From contig JADIYM010000001.1 of assembly GCA_016705245.1 (NCBI GenBank), positions 186,001 through 250,000 on the forward strand: 64,000 bases of DNA, given 5' to 3'. The notes beneath the pieces were generated by a model that had not been told where the DNA came from, did not search any database, and saw nothing but the letters and a program-made list of their open reading frames with translations. This document shows, one piece after another, positions 27,657 through 37,700 of the stretch. The number at the start of each line of letters is the position of its first letter. Positions within the stretch are counted from its first letter, which is position 1. The position numbers and the translations under genes are program-made. This DNA comes from Blastocatellia bacterium. Its GTDB lineage: Bacteria > Acidobacteriota > Blastocatellia > UBA7656 > JADIYM01.

Positions 27657-29111
27657 ATGGACGAACACTTCAGGCCTGAAGCCGGACTCGAGCTCGACGA
27701 TTACGTCCGAGCCGGCGACACCAACGCCGTCTGGCACCTGATCCGCTACCTCTGGGCGCTCGAATATCTCGCCGACCAACCGTCCATTGCCCGCCTTCTC
27801 GACCTCGGCTGCGGCGCCGGCTACGGCACCTACCTCATCGCAAGCCGCTTCCCGGAGGTCACGGTCCTCGGCGTCGACTATGACCCGGCCGCCATCGAAG
27901 CCGCGCGCGCGGCGTATTCCCTTCCAAACCTGCGCTTCGCCCTCGGCGACGCGACCCAGTGGGAAGCGACGATCGGCAACGACATCCACGATTGCATCGT
28001 TTCGTTCGACGCCATCGAGCACATCGAACACCGCGAGCTCGTGATGCAGGGCATCGTCGAGCACCTTTCACCCGCTGGTGTTCTCCTGCTCTCGACTCCC
28101 TGCGCGTGGGCGAGCCCCGTGCTCAAGCCCGGCTGGGAATTCCACAAGATCGAATATTCGCTCGCGACACTCTTCGACATGCTGCGGCGCTATTTCGGCC
28201 GGCTGCTCAGACCCGACGACGGCTCACTGCCCCACGTCGAGGTATTTGACCGGCTCGCCGGCACCGGGATGGAATACCTGCTGCTGCTGAACCCCGTTGT
28301 CTGCGAGCGGCCGATTCTCATCGACAATCCGTACCGAGCCTCCTTGCCGGACGAAACGCAGCAGAACGCGGACGGCGGCCTGCGTGGCATCTCGGGCGAC
28401 TGGGGGGCGTGGGGCTATGACATGCCCGGCCTCGTTGACATTCGAACCGGGCTCGCGCGCCTCTTCGCCCCGGGCGACGTGGATGGCGAAACGGTCGAGT
28501 TCGACATCGGAGTCAGCGGGAACGAATGGCAGGTTGTCGCGGGAGACTGGGACGCAGACGGCATCGACACCATCGGCGCATTGAACACCGAGACCGGCGA
28601 GGTCCTCCTCCTGGCCCGCAACGAGCCCGGAGCGCAACGGATCACGTTCCAGTTCGAGGGCGCCTGCCCGACGTCGCTGCTTCTTGCCGGAGACTGGGAC
28701 GGAGACGGGACCGATACGCTCGGCCTCTTCGACCCGGAAACGCGAGTCTTCCGTCTCAAGGACAGCAACGCCGACGGCCCGCACGATCGCGCCTTCGTCT
28801 TCGGACCGGAGCTGGGTGGGATGCGACCCGTGGCCGGCGACTGGTCGAGCGCGGGCGTCGACTCTGTCGGCGTCTATTCGCCGAGCTCGGCCAAGTTCTA
28901 CCTGCGGATCGCCGAGCGGCCCGACGACACCAACCTGTTCATCAACTTCGGAGTCGCGGGCTGCCTGCCCATCGCCGGCGACTGGAACGGCGACGGCATC
29001 GACACGATCGGCGTGTGCAACCTGGCAGATCGCCAGATCTACCTGCGAAACTCGCACTCACCGGGGCCCGCAGACGTCTGCATTCCGATTCCGTCGCCCG
29101 TGCACGACTGA
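27657..29111 (+). CDS. SAM methyltransferase fused to five-repeat propeller module
   Basis: ATG 27657 follows GGAGAG. The 484-residue product begins with a class I methyltransferase: motif I LLDLGCGAGYGT (Gly51-Gly55), acidic VLGVDYD at motif II and VSFDAIEHIEH at the later motif, as in Methyltransf_11/23 enzymes of glycan loci. From about 265 to the end come five repeats of the GDWNGDG type (for example GDWDGDGTDTLGLFDPETR, GDWNGDGIDTIG), the same module as in four secreted proteins nearby. No signal peptide is seen, so this propeller should be cytoplasmic. A role in binding the glycan or protein substrate is inference. Downstream lie inverted repeats. Confidence 0.85.
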   Translation: MDEHFRPEAGLELDDYVRAGDTNAVWHLIRYLWALEYLADQPSIARLLDLGCGAGYGTYLIASRFPEVTVLGVDYDPAAIEAARAAYSLPNLRFALGDATQWEATIGNDIHDCIVSFDAIEHIEHRELVMQGIVEHLSPAGVLLLSTPCAWASPVLKPGWEFHKIEYSLATLFDMLRRYFGRLLRPDDGSLPHVEVFDRLAGTGMEYLLLLNPVVCERPILIDNPYRASLPDETQQNADGGLRGISGDWGAWGYDMPGLVDIRTGLARLFAPGDVDGETVEFDIGVSGNEWQVVAGDWDADGIDTIGALNTETGEVLLLARNEPGAQRITFQFEGACPTSLLLAGDWDGDGTDTLGLFDPETRVFRLKDSNADGPHDRAFVFGPELGGMRPVAGDWSSAGVDSVGVYSPSSAKFYLRIAERPDDTNLFINFGVAGCLPIAGDWNGDGIDTIGVCNLADRQIYLRNSHSPGPADVCIPIPSPVHD

Positions 29112-29212
29112 TCCGTTCGCGGCTGCATCGCGTCTGTCCGCAGGCCTGCTCGCTGAACGAAACCGCTGCGCGGTAGACAGCTTCCGCAAAGACGAGTCTG
29201 CGGTTTCAAGAA

Positions 29213-29345
29213 CCGTCCGTGGGACGCTCGCTACCGCTCGCGGCTCAAGGAACGGGGACCCGGGGGAGCGTCCTGCTTGGTAGTGCACGATGTGGGTTGT
29301 GCCCGTTTTACGAGCCGCGAGCGGTAGCGAGCGTCCTACGGACGG
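29213..29345. repeat. inverted repeat, GCGAGCGGTAGCGAGC family, plus a third copy
   Basis: Arms 29213-29246 and 29312-29345 match over 34 bases with one mismatch. A third direct copy lies at about 29401-29433 (CCGTCCGCAGGCCTGCTCGC then TACCGCTCGCGG) and a decayed one near 29130-29160. Together they fill the 417-base gap 29112-29528. The core is shared with the elements at 34.5 and 51.5 kb. Confidence 0.8.
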
Positions 29346-29512
29346 TCGATCGGTTCCGATCACGTCTGTAAGCCCAACGACGATTCTGCGACTTCAGGCA
29401 CCGTCCGCAGGCCTGCTCGCTACCGCTCGCGGTTCCGATGCATGGGGCCGTCTCGGGAATTGCTCAATCACGGCGACAGTCCCCCCTGACGACATTCGTC
29501 CGTCCATTTGGC

Positions 29513-29518
29513 TATACT
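29513..29518 (+). promoter_or_regulatory. possible -10 box giving near-leaderless transcript
   Basis: TATACT lies ten bases before ATG 29529, so a start at about 29525 would leave almost no leader. There is no ribosome site before the ATG. No good -35 is seen, which limits confidence. Confidence 0.3.
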
Positions 29519-29528
29519 GCCGCCTTCC

Positions 29529-30806
29529 ATGAGCGACCAAGCCCACCAGCGCCGCATCCCGGAGTGGCTGATCCTCACGATCGTCTTCCTCTGCGCAGTC
29601 GCGCTAGTGATCTCGCGCCGCCCCGACGCCATTACCAACCCGCAGTTCTTCGGCGAAGACGGCTTCTGGTTCAGCAAGGTCCACGACGACGGACCGCTAG
29701 GCGCTCTGCTCGCCGCAAACCCGAACCGCGGCTACTTCTACGCCGTGCCGATGCTCGGCGCCTGCCTCGCCATGCTAGTGCCGCTCCGGTACGCGCCCCT
29801 CGTGATGAACGTCATCGCGATCGCGATCATGGCCGCTCCGGCCGTCCTGATCTGCTCGTCGCGTTTTGCGGCGTCGGTCCCGCCACTCTGGGGCCGCCTC
29901 GCCATCGCGTTCCTCTACCTCGCACTCCCGAACACGTGGGGACTCATCGGATCCGCCATCACGAGCCAGTGGTATCACGGCGCTCTCGGGCTCGCGATCG
30001 TCGTCGCCACCCCGAGTGAGCGCGTCGCGTGGCGGGTCTTCGACGTCGTCGCGCTTTTCCTGCTCGGCCTCTCGGGCCCGATCGCGCTGTTCCTCGTCCC
30101 CGTCATCGCGCTGAAATGGTGGGTTCGGCGCGAGAAGTGGATGATCCCGCTTTTCGCTATCGCCGCAGCCACTTCGGCCATTCAGGTGATCACGACTATC
30201 GTGCGCGAACCGCCCTCGACGATGCAGGTCGACCTCGGTGCGACGCCAATGGCGTTCTTCAAGCTCACGACGCTGCGCGTCGCGTATGCCGTCCTGTTCG
30301 GTGAAACTCGCACGCTCGAAATCGTCACCGCCGAGCCCTCGGCGTGGACGAGTGTTCCGGCGATCCTCATCGGCGCGGTCGTAGTGCTCGCCATATTCGG
30401 AGCGGCGGCCTGGAAGGGGCCACTCGAGCTCCGGCTCGTGCTCGTGTTCACGGCGCTCATCACGGGGGCGTCGCTCATCGGTCCCATGCCGCTCGCCTAC
30501 ACGCAAACCTACTGGGAAGTCCTCGCAAGGCCCGGCGCCGGCAACCGGTACGCCTTCTTCCCGGTGCTCGCACTGCTCGTCTCGCTTTTCTGGCTCGCGA
30601 CGCGCAAGCCTCTGGCGCTTCGCATCGCGGGCGCCGCCGCGCTCGCTGTCGTGTGCATCGGCGGAGTGCGTCGCGACTGGCGCGAAGCACCCCACCGCGA
30701 TTTCGGCTACCCCGGATACGTACGACAATACGAGCTTGCGGCCCCCGGCGAACGCGTCCAGATACCGCATCCGCCGAACTGGGGCCTCGTTCTCACGAAA
30801 CGCTGA
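29529..30806 (+). CDS. polytopic membrane protein, possible GT-C glycosyltransferase
   Basis: The 425-residue product has ten or more hydrophobic segments. An early loop ISRRPDAITNPQFFGEDGFWF places an acidic pair after the first helix, as in GT-C enzymes that use lipid-linked sugars. It ends GERVQIPHPPNWGLVLTKR, nearly the same tail as the broken paralogue at 39868-41186. ATG 29529 is chosen because the first helix follows directly. Context of methyltransferases and a Wzt-like ATPase suggests surface glycan work; activity is not shown by the sequence. Confidence 0.75.
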   Translation: MSDQAHQRRIPEWLILTIVFLCAVALVISRRPDAITNPQFFGEDGFWFSKVHDDGPLGALLAANPNRGYFYAVPMLGACLAMLVPLRYAPLVMNVIAIAIMAAPAVLICSSRFAASVPPLWGRLAIAFLYLALPNTWGLIGSAITSQWYHGALGLAIVVATPSERVAWRVFDVVALFLLGLSGPIALFLVPVIALKWWVRREKWMIPLFAIAAATSAIQVITTIVREPPSTMQVDLGATPMAFFKLTTLRVAYAVLFGETRTLEIVTAEPSAWTSVPAILIGAVVVLAIFGAAAWKGPLELRLVLVFTALITGASLIGPMPLAYTQTYWEVLARPGAGNRYAFFPVLALLVSLFWLATRKPLALRIAGAAALAVVCIGGVRRDWREAPHRDFGYPGYVRQYELAAPGERVQIPHPPNWGLVLTKR

Positions 30807-30922
30807 CGGCGGTCAGGAGTGTGGTGTGATGTGCCGCACTGGATCGATCCGGTCATTCGCGGTCCCGAACAATCCAAAGCGGCGCTTCACGCCGCACTCC
30901 AAGGCGCTTCGCGCAGGAATCG

Positions 30923-31774
30923 CTAATGCGCCGCCCAGCGTCCGACCAGCGGGGTCATGCCCGGTGCGCCGAACTGGATCTCACGATCCGGCGGGCCGTC
31001 CGAGAGTGCGTTGCGCAGGAGGAACACGCCCTTCGCCGGATCGTACGCCCCCACCGAATCTCGCCCGTCCCCATCCCAGTCGCCTACGATTGGCACCGAA
31101 CCCGCGGACCCGAACGAAAACGTATGGGCCGCCGGGCTCGAGACGTTCAGATCCGACAGGAAAAACGTCCTCGTCGACGGATCGTAGATCCCGATCGAGT
31201 CCTTGCCGTCGCCGTTCCAGTCGCCGGCCACAGGCACCATGTCCGGGGCTCCGAAGACGAACGTCTCGACGGCCGGCGCAGACGCGTTCCTGTTCGTCAG
31301 AAAGAACGTCGCCGACTTCGGATCGTAGATGCCGACCGAGTCCTTGCCGTCGCCGTCCCAATCGCCGGTGATCGGCTTACGGTTCGTCTCTCCGTACGTG
31401 AACGTGTCCTTGGCTGGCGCCGACACGTTGAGGTCCGTCAGGAAAAACGCGCCGTTTGCCGGATCGTAGATGCTGATCGACTCGAATCCATCGCCGTTCC
31501 AGTCGCCGACGATTGCCACCGAGTTCACGCCGCCGTAGGTGAACGAGTTCGCTTCCGGGCCATCGCCGGTCTGAAGGAAAAACGTGCCCGTCGCCGAGTC
31601 GAACACGCCCGCTCGGACGGCGGACTTCGCGGCAGCTGTCGACGTCGGCGAGGGAGCCGAATTTGTTGTCGGCGCCGTCTGCGTACATCCCGGCGCCACG
31701 AGCATCACGGCGATCGTCAATGCGAACGCCGCCATCTCTCCATTTCTCAGCACTAGAGTCTTGTGTCGGTTCAT
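30923..31774 (-). CDS. five-repeat propeller lipoprotein
   Basis: The 283-residue product has a signal ending LVAPGC (Cys30, an imperfect lipobox), a Pro/Ser/Thr linker, then five repeats of about 47 residues: GDWNGDGFES, GDWDGDGKDS, GDWNGDGKDS and GDWDGDGRDS follow a first strand set AGVFDSATGTFF, and GRW closes the ring. The D-x-N-G-D-G-x-D loop resembles a calcium site of FG-GAP/integrin repeats. Exactly five repeats with a closing strand suggest a five-bladed beta-propeller. Closest relative in the window is the lipoprotein at 39019-39864. Likely a periplasmic or surface binding protein. Confidence 0.8.
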   Translation of the reverse strand: MNRHKTLVLRNGEMAAFALTIAVMLVAPGCTQTAPTTNSAPSPTSTAAAKSAVRAGVFDSATGTFFLQTGDGPEANSFTYGGVNSVAIVGDWNGDGFESISIYDPANGAFFLTDLNVSAPAKDTFTYGETNRKPITGDWDGDGKDSVGIYDPKSATFFLTNRNASAPAVETFVFGAPDMVPVAGDWNGDGKDSIGIYDPSTRTFFLSDLNVSSPAAHTFSFGSAGSVPIVGDWDGDGRDSVGAYDPAKGVFLLRNALSDGPPDREIQFGAPGMTPLVGRWAAH

Positions 31775-31874
31775 CTCGTCTTACGCTCCCCAATGTGGCC
31801 CGAATGGCTCGGGCGGGCTTTCGGCCGTTCTTCCAAAGTCCCGCATCGGGTGGAAGCAGCGACCCTTCGGCCGG

Positions 31875-33467
31875 TCAGCACCAGGTTCCTTTCTTGATGA
31901 TGTCGTGCCAGTCGTTCATGTCGAAGCGCCGAAGCGCGATGAAGATGTCGATCTGCCCGTATAGGGGGCGTGGAAAAACGATCGAGGGCTTTGGACCGTG
32001 GGTCGATGGATCGTAGGCACCCTGGTCGGGAGGCGCATCGAGCGGCAGGATCGCCGGCGCCTCGCTCGACAGCACCGGATCGCGGTACGAGATATGGTAC
32101 TGATCGAGTCCGAGCGATTCGAATAGCGCGGCGAGCTGGTCGAGGCGCGGGTGCATCGGACAGTTCGTCCAGTCGTGCCAGTAGTACTTTAGCCCCAGCG
32201 ATCGGAGATAGTCTTCGTCCTCGTACGACACCATCCGGATGTAGATGAAGTCGGTCGCCCACCTTGCGGCGCGGTCGAGGACCGTCCTGATTGCCGCAAG
32301 CGACGGCATGAGGATCGGCGAGTCGACCAGGCTGACGAACCGGACCGAGCCGTCTGGAAAGTCGATCGCCTGCGGATCCGAGAAGACCGAGTCGACTCCA
32401 CGTGACCTGGCCGAGTCGACGATCTTCTGGTTGTTCGAAATGCAGAGGCCGCGCCCTCCGAACTGTTCGACGAGATGCTCGGTCGAACGCTCGTGCGCGA
32501 GGCTGATGTCGATGAAGTCGTATTCGCCGGCGACGGGAGGCGTCTGAAACGGCGTCACTGGCGAGCTGAAGGAGACCGAGATCCGGTCCCCGTCGCCATC
32601 GGACGCCGGCGGCGCGTGCGGCGGCTCTGGGCGCGGCCAGCTCACGATCTGCTTGTGCGGCGCCTCGTATTCACAGGCCATGTAGGCCTCGACGACTTCC
32701 GCCGCGGGTCCGAGAAGGCGCGCCTCGCCCTGGTCGAGCCAGATGGCATTCGAACAGAGCCGGCGGATCTGCTCAGGACTGTGCGAGACGAAGAGGATCG
32801 TGACTCCCCGTCGCTGGAACGCGTCGATCCGCTCCATGCATTTGAGCTGGAAGCGGCTGTCGCCCACCGTTAACGCCTCGTCGACGATGAGCACGTCGGC
32901 GTCGACGTCGGTGGCGACGGCAAACGCCAATCGCGTCGTCATGCCGGTCGAATAGTTCTTGATCGGCACGTCGATGAATCTCTCCAGCTCGGCAAACTCG
33001 ACTATCCGATCGAATCGCTCGTCGATGCTCGTCCGGGGAAACCCGAGCAGCGAACCGTAGAGGTAGACGTTTTCGCGCCCGGTCAGGTCCGAGTCGAACC
33101 CCGCCCCGAGCTCGAGGAGCGGCGCGATGCGGCCCTTCGCCTCGACCGTTCCAAGTGTCGGTCGAATGACGCCGGCAATGACCTTGAGAAGCGTCGACTT
33201 GCCGGCGCCGTTGCGCCCGACGATGCCGAATACCTCGCCACGGCCGGCGGTGAAGCTCACGTTGCGCAGTGGCCAGAACTCTTCGATCTCCACGGGTCGG
33301 CGCTCGAGAAAGCGGATGACCGTTTCGCGAAGCGAGAGGGTTACTTCCTTTTGAAGCGAGAGCCGCACCGAGAGATCATCGACGCGGACGGCGGGCTCGT
33401 CGCTTGGCCCGGCCACGGGGCCGGCAACGGTTTCGGACTGCTCGACGAATGCTCCGATCTTCGACAT
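31875..33467 (-). CDS. Wzt-like polysaccharide ABC ATPase with methyltransferase-like C-domain
   Basis: ATG 33467 gives 530 residues; the longer open frame overlaps the upstream gene with poor sequence. Residues 84-92 are Walker A GRNGAGKST, followed by signature YSTGMTTRLAFA and Walker B ADVLIVDEALTVGD, as in the ATPase of O-antigen/teichoic-acid exporters (Wzt/TagH). From about 310 a second domain resembles the adjacent methyltransferase: both share HGPKP and an YGQIDIFI/WGKFDIFV ending. Its motif I is FIDISLAHERST in place of FIDAGCGDGAST, so SAM binding is probably lost. In Wzt the C-domain binds the glycan; this may do the same. No permease partner is in the window. Confidence 0.88.
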   Translation of the reverse strand: MSKIGAFVEQSETVAGPVAGPSDEPAVRVDDLSVRLSLQKEVTLSLRETVIRFLERRPVEIEEFWPLRNVSFTAGRGEVFGIVGRNGAGKSTLLKVIAGVIRPTLGTVEAKGRIAPLLELGAGFDSDLTGRENVYLYGSLLGFPRTSIDERFDRIVEFAELERFIDVPIKNYSTGMTTRLAFAVATDVDADVLIVDEALTVGDSRFQLKCMERIDAFQRRGVTILFVSHSPEQIRRLCSNAIWLDQGEARLLGPAAEVVEAYMACEYEAPHKQIVSWPRPEPPHAPPASDGDGDRISVSFSSPVTPFQTPPVAGEYDFIDISLAHERSTEHLVEQFGGRGLCISNNQKIVDSARSRGVDSVFSDPQAIDFPDGSVRFVSLVDSPILMPSLAAIRTVLDRAARWATDFIYIRMVSYEDEDYLRSLGLKYYWHDWTNCPMHPRLDQLAALFESLGLDQYHISYRDPVLSSEAPAILPLDAPPDQGAYDPSTHGPKPSIVFPRPLYGQIDIFIALRRFDMNDWHDIIKKGTWC

Positions 33468-33591
33468 TCCAGCGCCTATCCCCTGCCGACTCGCGAACGT
33501 ACCCAGACCCCGACCGAAGACAGGTCGCGCGACCGGCTCGCCATCGCGCCGGGAAACCCGCCCGGTGGTCGGTTCACCGCCTGCGCGGCCT

Positions 33592-34323
33592 TCAGAAGTC
33601 CCAATGAGCCTCCCACCCCTCGACACTCGTGATGCGTTGCCACTGCGCATCCGAGACCGCCGGGCTCAGCCGGACGAAGATGTCGAATTTGCCCCAGACC
33701 GGCCGGTCGAATTCGACGACAGGCTTTGGTCCATGTGTTGCGGCATCGTACCGGACCGTGTCGGGCGGCGCCGAGAGCGGCACGACCGAATCGTGACTGG
33801 TGTCGGTGTAGAGCATGTGCGGCACGACGGCGTAGTCATTCCATCCGAACTCTTTGAAGATCCTGCGGAAATCGTCGATCTTCATCATGTTCGTGTGGTC
33901 CGTCCAGTCCGTCCAGTTGAGGCGCACGCCGAGGCTCGACAGGTACTCGACGTCCTCGAAGCTCGGATGCCGGATCACGAGAAAGTCGCGCGCTGCGGTC
34001 GCCAGGCGGCGCACGACCGTCACGGCGTCGCGCTCGCACGGCAAATGCTCGAGTACATCCATCGCGGCGGCGAACTCGACACACCGCGCGGGAAGCTCGA
34101 GGTCGTTCATCAGGAGGTTGCAGAACATGGCGTCGAAGCCGGCGGCGCGCGAGGCCTCGACGTATTCGAGGTGGTAGTCCAGCCCAAGCCCGGGGAGACG
34201 TCGGAATCGGCGCTCCAGGTGGCTCGTCGAGGCTCCGTCGCCACAGCCTGCGTCAATGAACGCATAGCGGCCGGTGGAGAGCGCCTCGATCACCTTCAGG
34301 CTCATTGTGTCGATCTCGATCAC
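33592..34323 (-). CDS. class I SAM methyltransferase
   Basis: GTG 34323 has AGGGGAAG eight bases upstream. The 243-residue product carries motif I FIDAGCGDGAS (Gly26-Gly30), acidic GLDYHLEY at motif II and AAMDVLEHLP after it, so it should bind SAM. The C-terminal half (ATHGPKPVVEFDRPVWGKFD) is homologous by eye to the tail of the neighbouring ABC ATPase. It lies 124 bases upstream of that gene on the same strand, a likely operon. It may modify the exported glycan; the acceptor is unknown. Confidence 0.82.
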   Translation of the reverse strand: MIEIDTMSLKVIEALSTGRYAFIDAGCGDGASTSHLERRFRRLPGLGLDYHLEYVEASRAAGFDAMFCNLLMNDLELPARCVEFAAAMDVLEHLPCERDAVTVVRRLATAARDFLVIRHPSFEDVEYLSSLGVRLNWTDWTDHTNMMKIDDFRRIFKEFGWNDYAVVPHMLYTDTSHDSVVPLSAPPDTVRYDAATHGPKPVVEFDRPVWGKFDIFVRLSPAVSDAQWQRITSVEGWEAHWDF

Positions 34324-34458
34324 GGGACCGCTTCCCCTCCAAACGCCGTCGATAGGCAGACCGGTTAGTATGGACACTGGCGCGACCGGGTGACAACTGT
34401 TGTAGGGCAAGTTCCGGGTCCAACACGACCGACCCAGAACTCTCAAGAACGGGCGGTC

Positions 34459-34574
34459 CACGCATCAGTACCGGGCGCGGTAGCGCTCGGGTCAGCCTCT
34501 CCGTTAACCTGCGCCTGGTGTCGTCACACGCCCGGGATCGACCCGAGCGCTACCGCGCCCGGTACTGATGCGTG
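34459..34574. repeat. perfect 35-bp inverted repeat, CATCAGTACCG family
   Basis: Arms 34459-34493 and 34540-34574 are perfect inverted copies (CACGCATCAGTACCGGGCGC onward) around a 46-base spacer. It sits in the 476-base divergent gap 34324-34799, where no other gene is seen. Same ends as the element at 51.5 kb. Confidence 0.85.
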
Positions 34575-34799
34575 AGGCCTGCGACCCGAACACTTCCGAA
34601 TCGCTTCCGAACCGGATCCGCGGCCGCGGTATCCATTGCCGTTGCAGTCAGTTAGATTTCGGGAAGAAGAACGGAAGTCGGACGTGTCAGTATCCACGAC
34701 GCTTTGGAGTTCGGCCGATCCGGCCGACGATCTGTTGAGCTTATGATCGAAGGGTGCACACGGATTTCCTCTTCGATCGAACGAAAGAGGTGGAGTCTG

Positions 34800-37700
34800 A
34801 TGAAGCCGTCGAAGCAATTGACTGTCGTAATGCTGGCGCTCCTCGTGGTGTGGGCCCCTTGCAATGCCTCGAACACGCTGGCGAACGAGGCGGCTCGCGA
34901 GCCGATTCCCTATCGAGCGGCACCCGGCTCCGGGGGTATCCCGATGTTCTTCGAACAGAACGCCGGCCAGTCTGACGAACGCGTGCGATTCGTCGGTCGG
35001 GGACAGGCCTACGCGGTCCTGCTGACGGACACCGAAGCCGTGTTCAAGCTCGCGCCCGCCAGCCGTGATGAACAGGGCACCGACGTACGCATGCAATGGA
35101 TCGGTGCCAATACGCACGCCCGCGTCGTTGCCGACGTCCCGCTCTCCGGGAAGAGCAACTACATGCTAGGGAACGACCCGGCGGCGTGGAAGACGGACAT
35201 CCCCACCTTCGGGAAGGTGAAGCACGAAGAGGTCTATCCGGGTGTTGATCTGGAGTTCTACGGGAAAGGGGAGTTGCTCGAGTACGACGTCGTCGTCAAG
35301 CCTGGCGCAGACGCGCACGATGTACGGCTGAGATTCACGGGCACGGAAGATGTCAGCATCGATGAAGCCACTGGCGACCTCGTCCTGGCAGTCGACGGTG
35401 GAGAGCTTCGGCATCAGAAGGCTGTCGCGTACCAGCCGACATCGGCCGGAAAGCGGCCGATCGTCTCGCGCTATACAGTCACTCCGGCCGGCGACGTTGG
35501 CTTCGAGGTCGGCGATTACGATTCCTCGCAGCCCCTTGTCATCGATCCGGTGGTCACAAGCGTCCAGTTCCTCGGCGGAGCGCAGAGTGAAGATCACATT
35601 GTGGGATTTACCACCGACTCATCCGGCGGCATGTACTTGACCGGAAGCACGAGATCCCATGACTTCTCGCCAGTTCCGACGGCGTATGACAATTCATTCA
35701 ATGGAGACGTCGATGCCTTTGTCGTGAAGCTCGACTCCGCGACGGGTTCGGTGGTCTATTCCACCTACCTGGGATCTACTGACGGCGATGTCGGAACCGG
35801 TATTGCAGTCGACGGATTGGGGGCCGCGTACGTGACCGGATTTACCCAATCGCCGATGTTCCCGACAACAGCGGGAGCCTACCAGGAAACCTACACGGGT
35901 GGAGATGACGGCTTCGTGTGCAAACTTGCGCCAAATGGATCTGCGCTCGACTATTCGACGTTCGTTGGCGGGACTGCATCAGATACCCCGACCGATATTC
36001 TCGTCGACGGTATCGGTCGCGCGACTGTGGTCGGCCAGACGACTTCATCGGACCTCGAAACCCTCGACGGGGCGTTCGATCGAACTCTCTCCGGCCTCTC
36101 GGATGCCTTTGCGATCAGGCTCAGCGCTACTGGCGCGACGCTCATCCAGGCAACGTATCTTGGAGGGACAGGCCCCGAACTGGCCACTGCTGCAGCATTC
36201 ACCGTCGAGGGTGATTTCGTGCTGGTCGGGGAAACGAGCTCCTTCAACTTCCCGACCTCGATCGGGGCCTTCGATAACAGCTTCGATGGTGTTCGTCCCG
36301 AGGGCTTCGTCACCAGACTCTCGGCAGGCCTCAACGCGATGACTTATTCGACTTTCGTTGGCACGTCCGGCGAAGACCGCGTGCGGGATGTCGTCGTCAA
36401 TTCATCGGGTCAAGCCAGCATCGTCGGACGGACTTCCTCGCCGGACATGCCCGTTACGCCGAATGTGCCGCAACCGACTTTCGGAGGCGGCACCGAGCCT
36501 GATGGATTCGTAGGTCGCGTCTCCGCCGACGGAACGGTACTCGAGTACTTCACTTATCACGGCGGCGGCAATTTTGACTCTTGCGACGCCTTGGCCATCG
36601 ACCAAGGCGGCGCGCTCTGCGTTTCGGGATATACCTTTTCCGCGGATCTACCAACCACCGTCGGTGCATATGACACGACGTTGACTGGCAACAGCGATGC
36701 CCTCGTGGCGAAATACACACCGTCGGGACAGTTGTCCTTCTCGACGTTCCTGGGCGGGAATGGGGGCGAACTGGCAGTCGGAATCGGCATTGGTGCGATG
36801 GGCAGCATCGTCGTCGCGGGCGATACGCAGTCGGGTGACTTCCCGACGACGTTGATGAACCGGACTGGCGACGGCTTCGACGGTTTTGTCACAGTGCTCG
36901 CTTCCGACGGAGCCACCTTGGTTCACTCAACGCTCGTTGGCGGCATCCTGGCCGTCGGTGGTGGCACCGGTGACGAGGCCAAGTCGGTTGCCAGCGCTCC
37001 CGATGGATCAGTTTATGTCGCAGGCGGGACAACATCCGTCAACTTTCCCGGAACTCCTGGTGGAGTCGATCTCGATACCGGCGTCGGCTACAGTGGATAC
37101 ATCGTCCGACTGGATTCGTCGGGCCAATCACTCCTCTGGTCCACCGTTATCGGGGGATCTCTTGACGACACGGTCGACGCCATTGCACGCGCTCCGGACG
37201 GCGACGTCATCGCTACCGGTTCCACGTTCTCGAGCGACTTTCCGACGTCGGCAAACTGCCTCGACTCGACCTATGCCGGCTCCACTGACACCTTTCTACT
37301 CCGCATAAGTGCGGACGGCACTATTCTCAGATATGGAACGTATCTCGGCGGAGTGGGCGACGACTACGGAACGTCGATCGCGATCGACTCGACCGGAGCC
37401 GCCTACGTCACAGGAACGACGAATTCAACTGACTTTCCCACGACTCCGGGAGCGTACGACACCACCGATTCCGGCTTCAGCTACGAGGCGTTCGTCTCGA
37501 AACTGGATTCCACCGGTTCGACGCTGCTCTACTCGACGTATCTGGGCGGTTCGAATGCCGAGAATGGGATCGCGATTGCCGTCGACGGCCTCGGCCGCGC
37601 GGCGGTGGCCGGCCAAACGAACTCGACCGATTTCCCGACCACCGCGGGAGCCTACTCGACCGTTCACAGCGGTGCGTTCGACCTCTTCGTCACCAAGCTG

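Noticed and set aside
31784..31830. CCCGAATGGCTCGGG hairpin as terminator
   Set aside because: Only five pairs and no U-tract.
31875..33650. Longer ABC ATPase start at 33650
   Set aside because: Adds 61 low-complexity residues and overlaps the methyltransferase gene; ATG 33467 gives a normal N-terminus.
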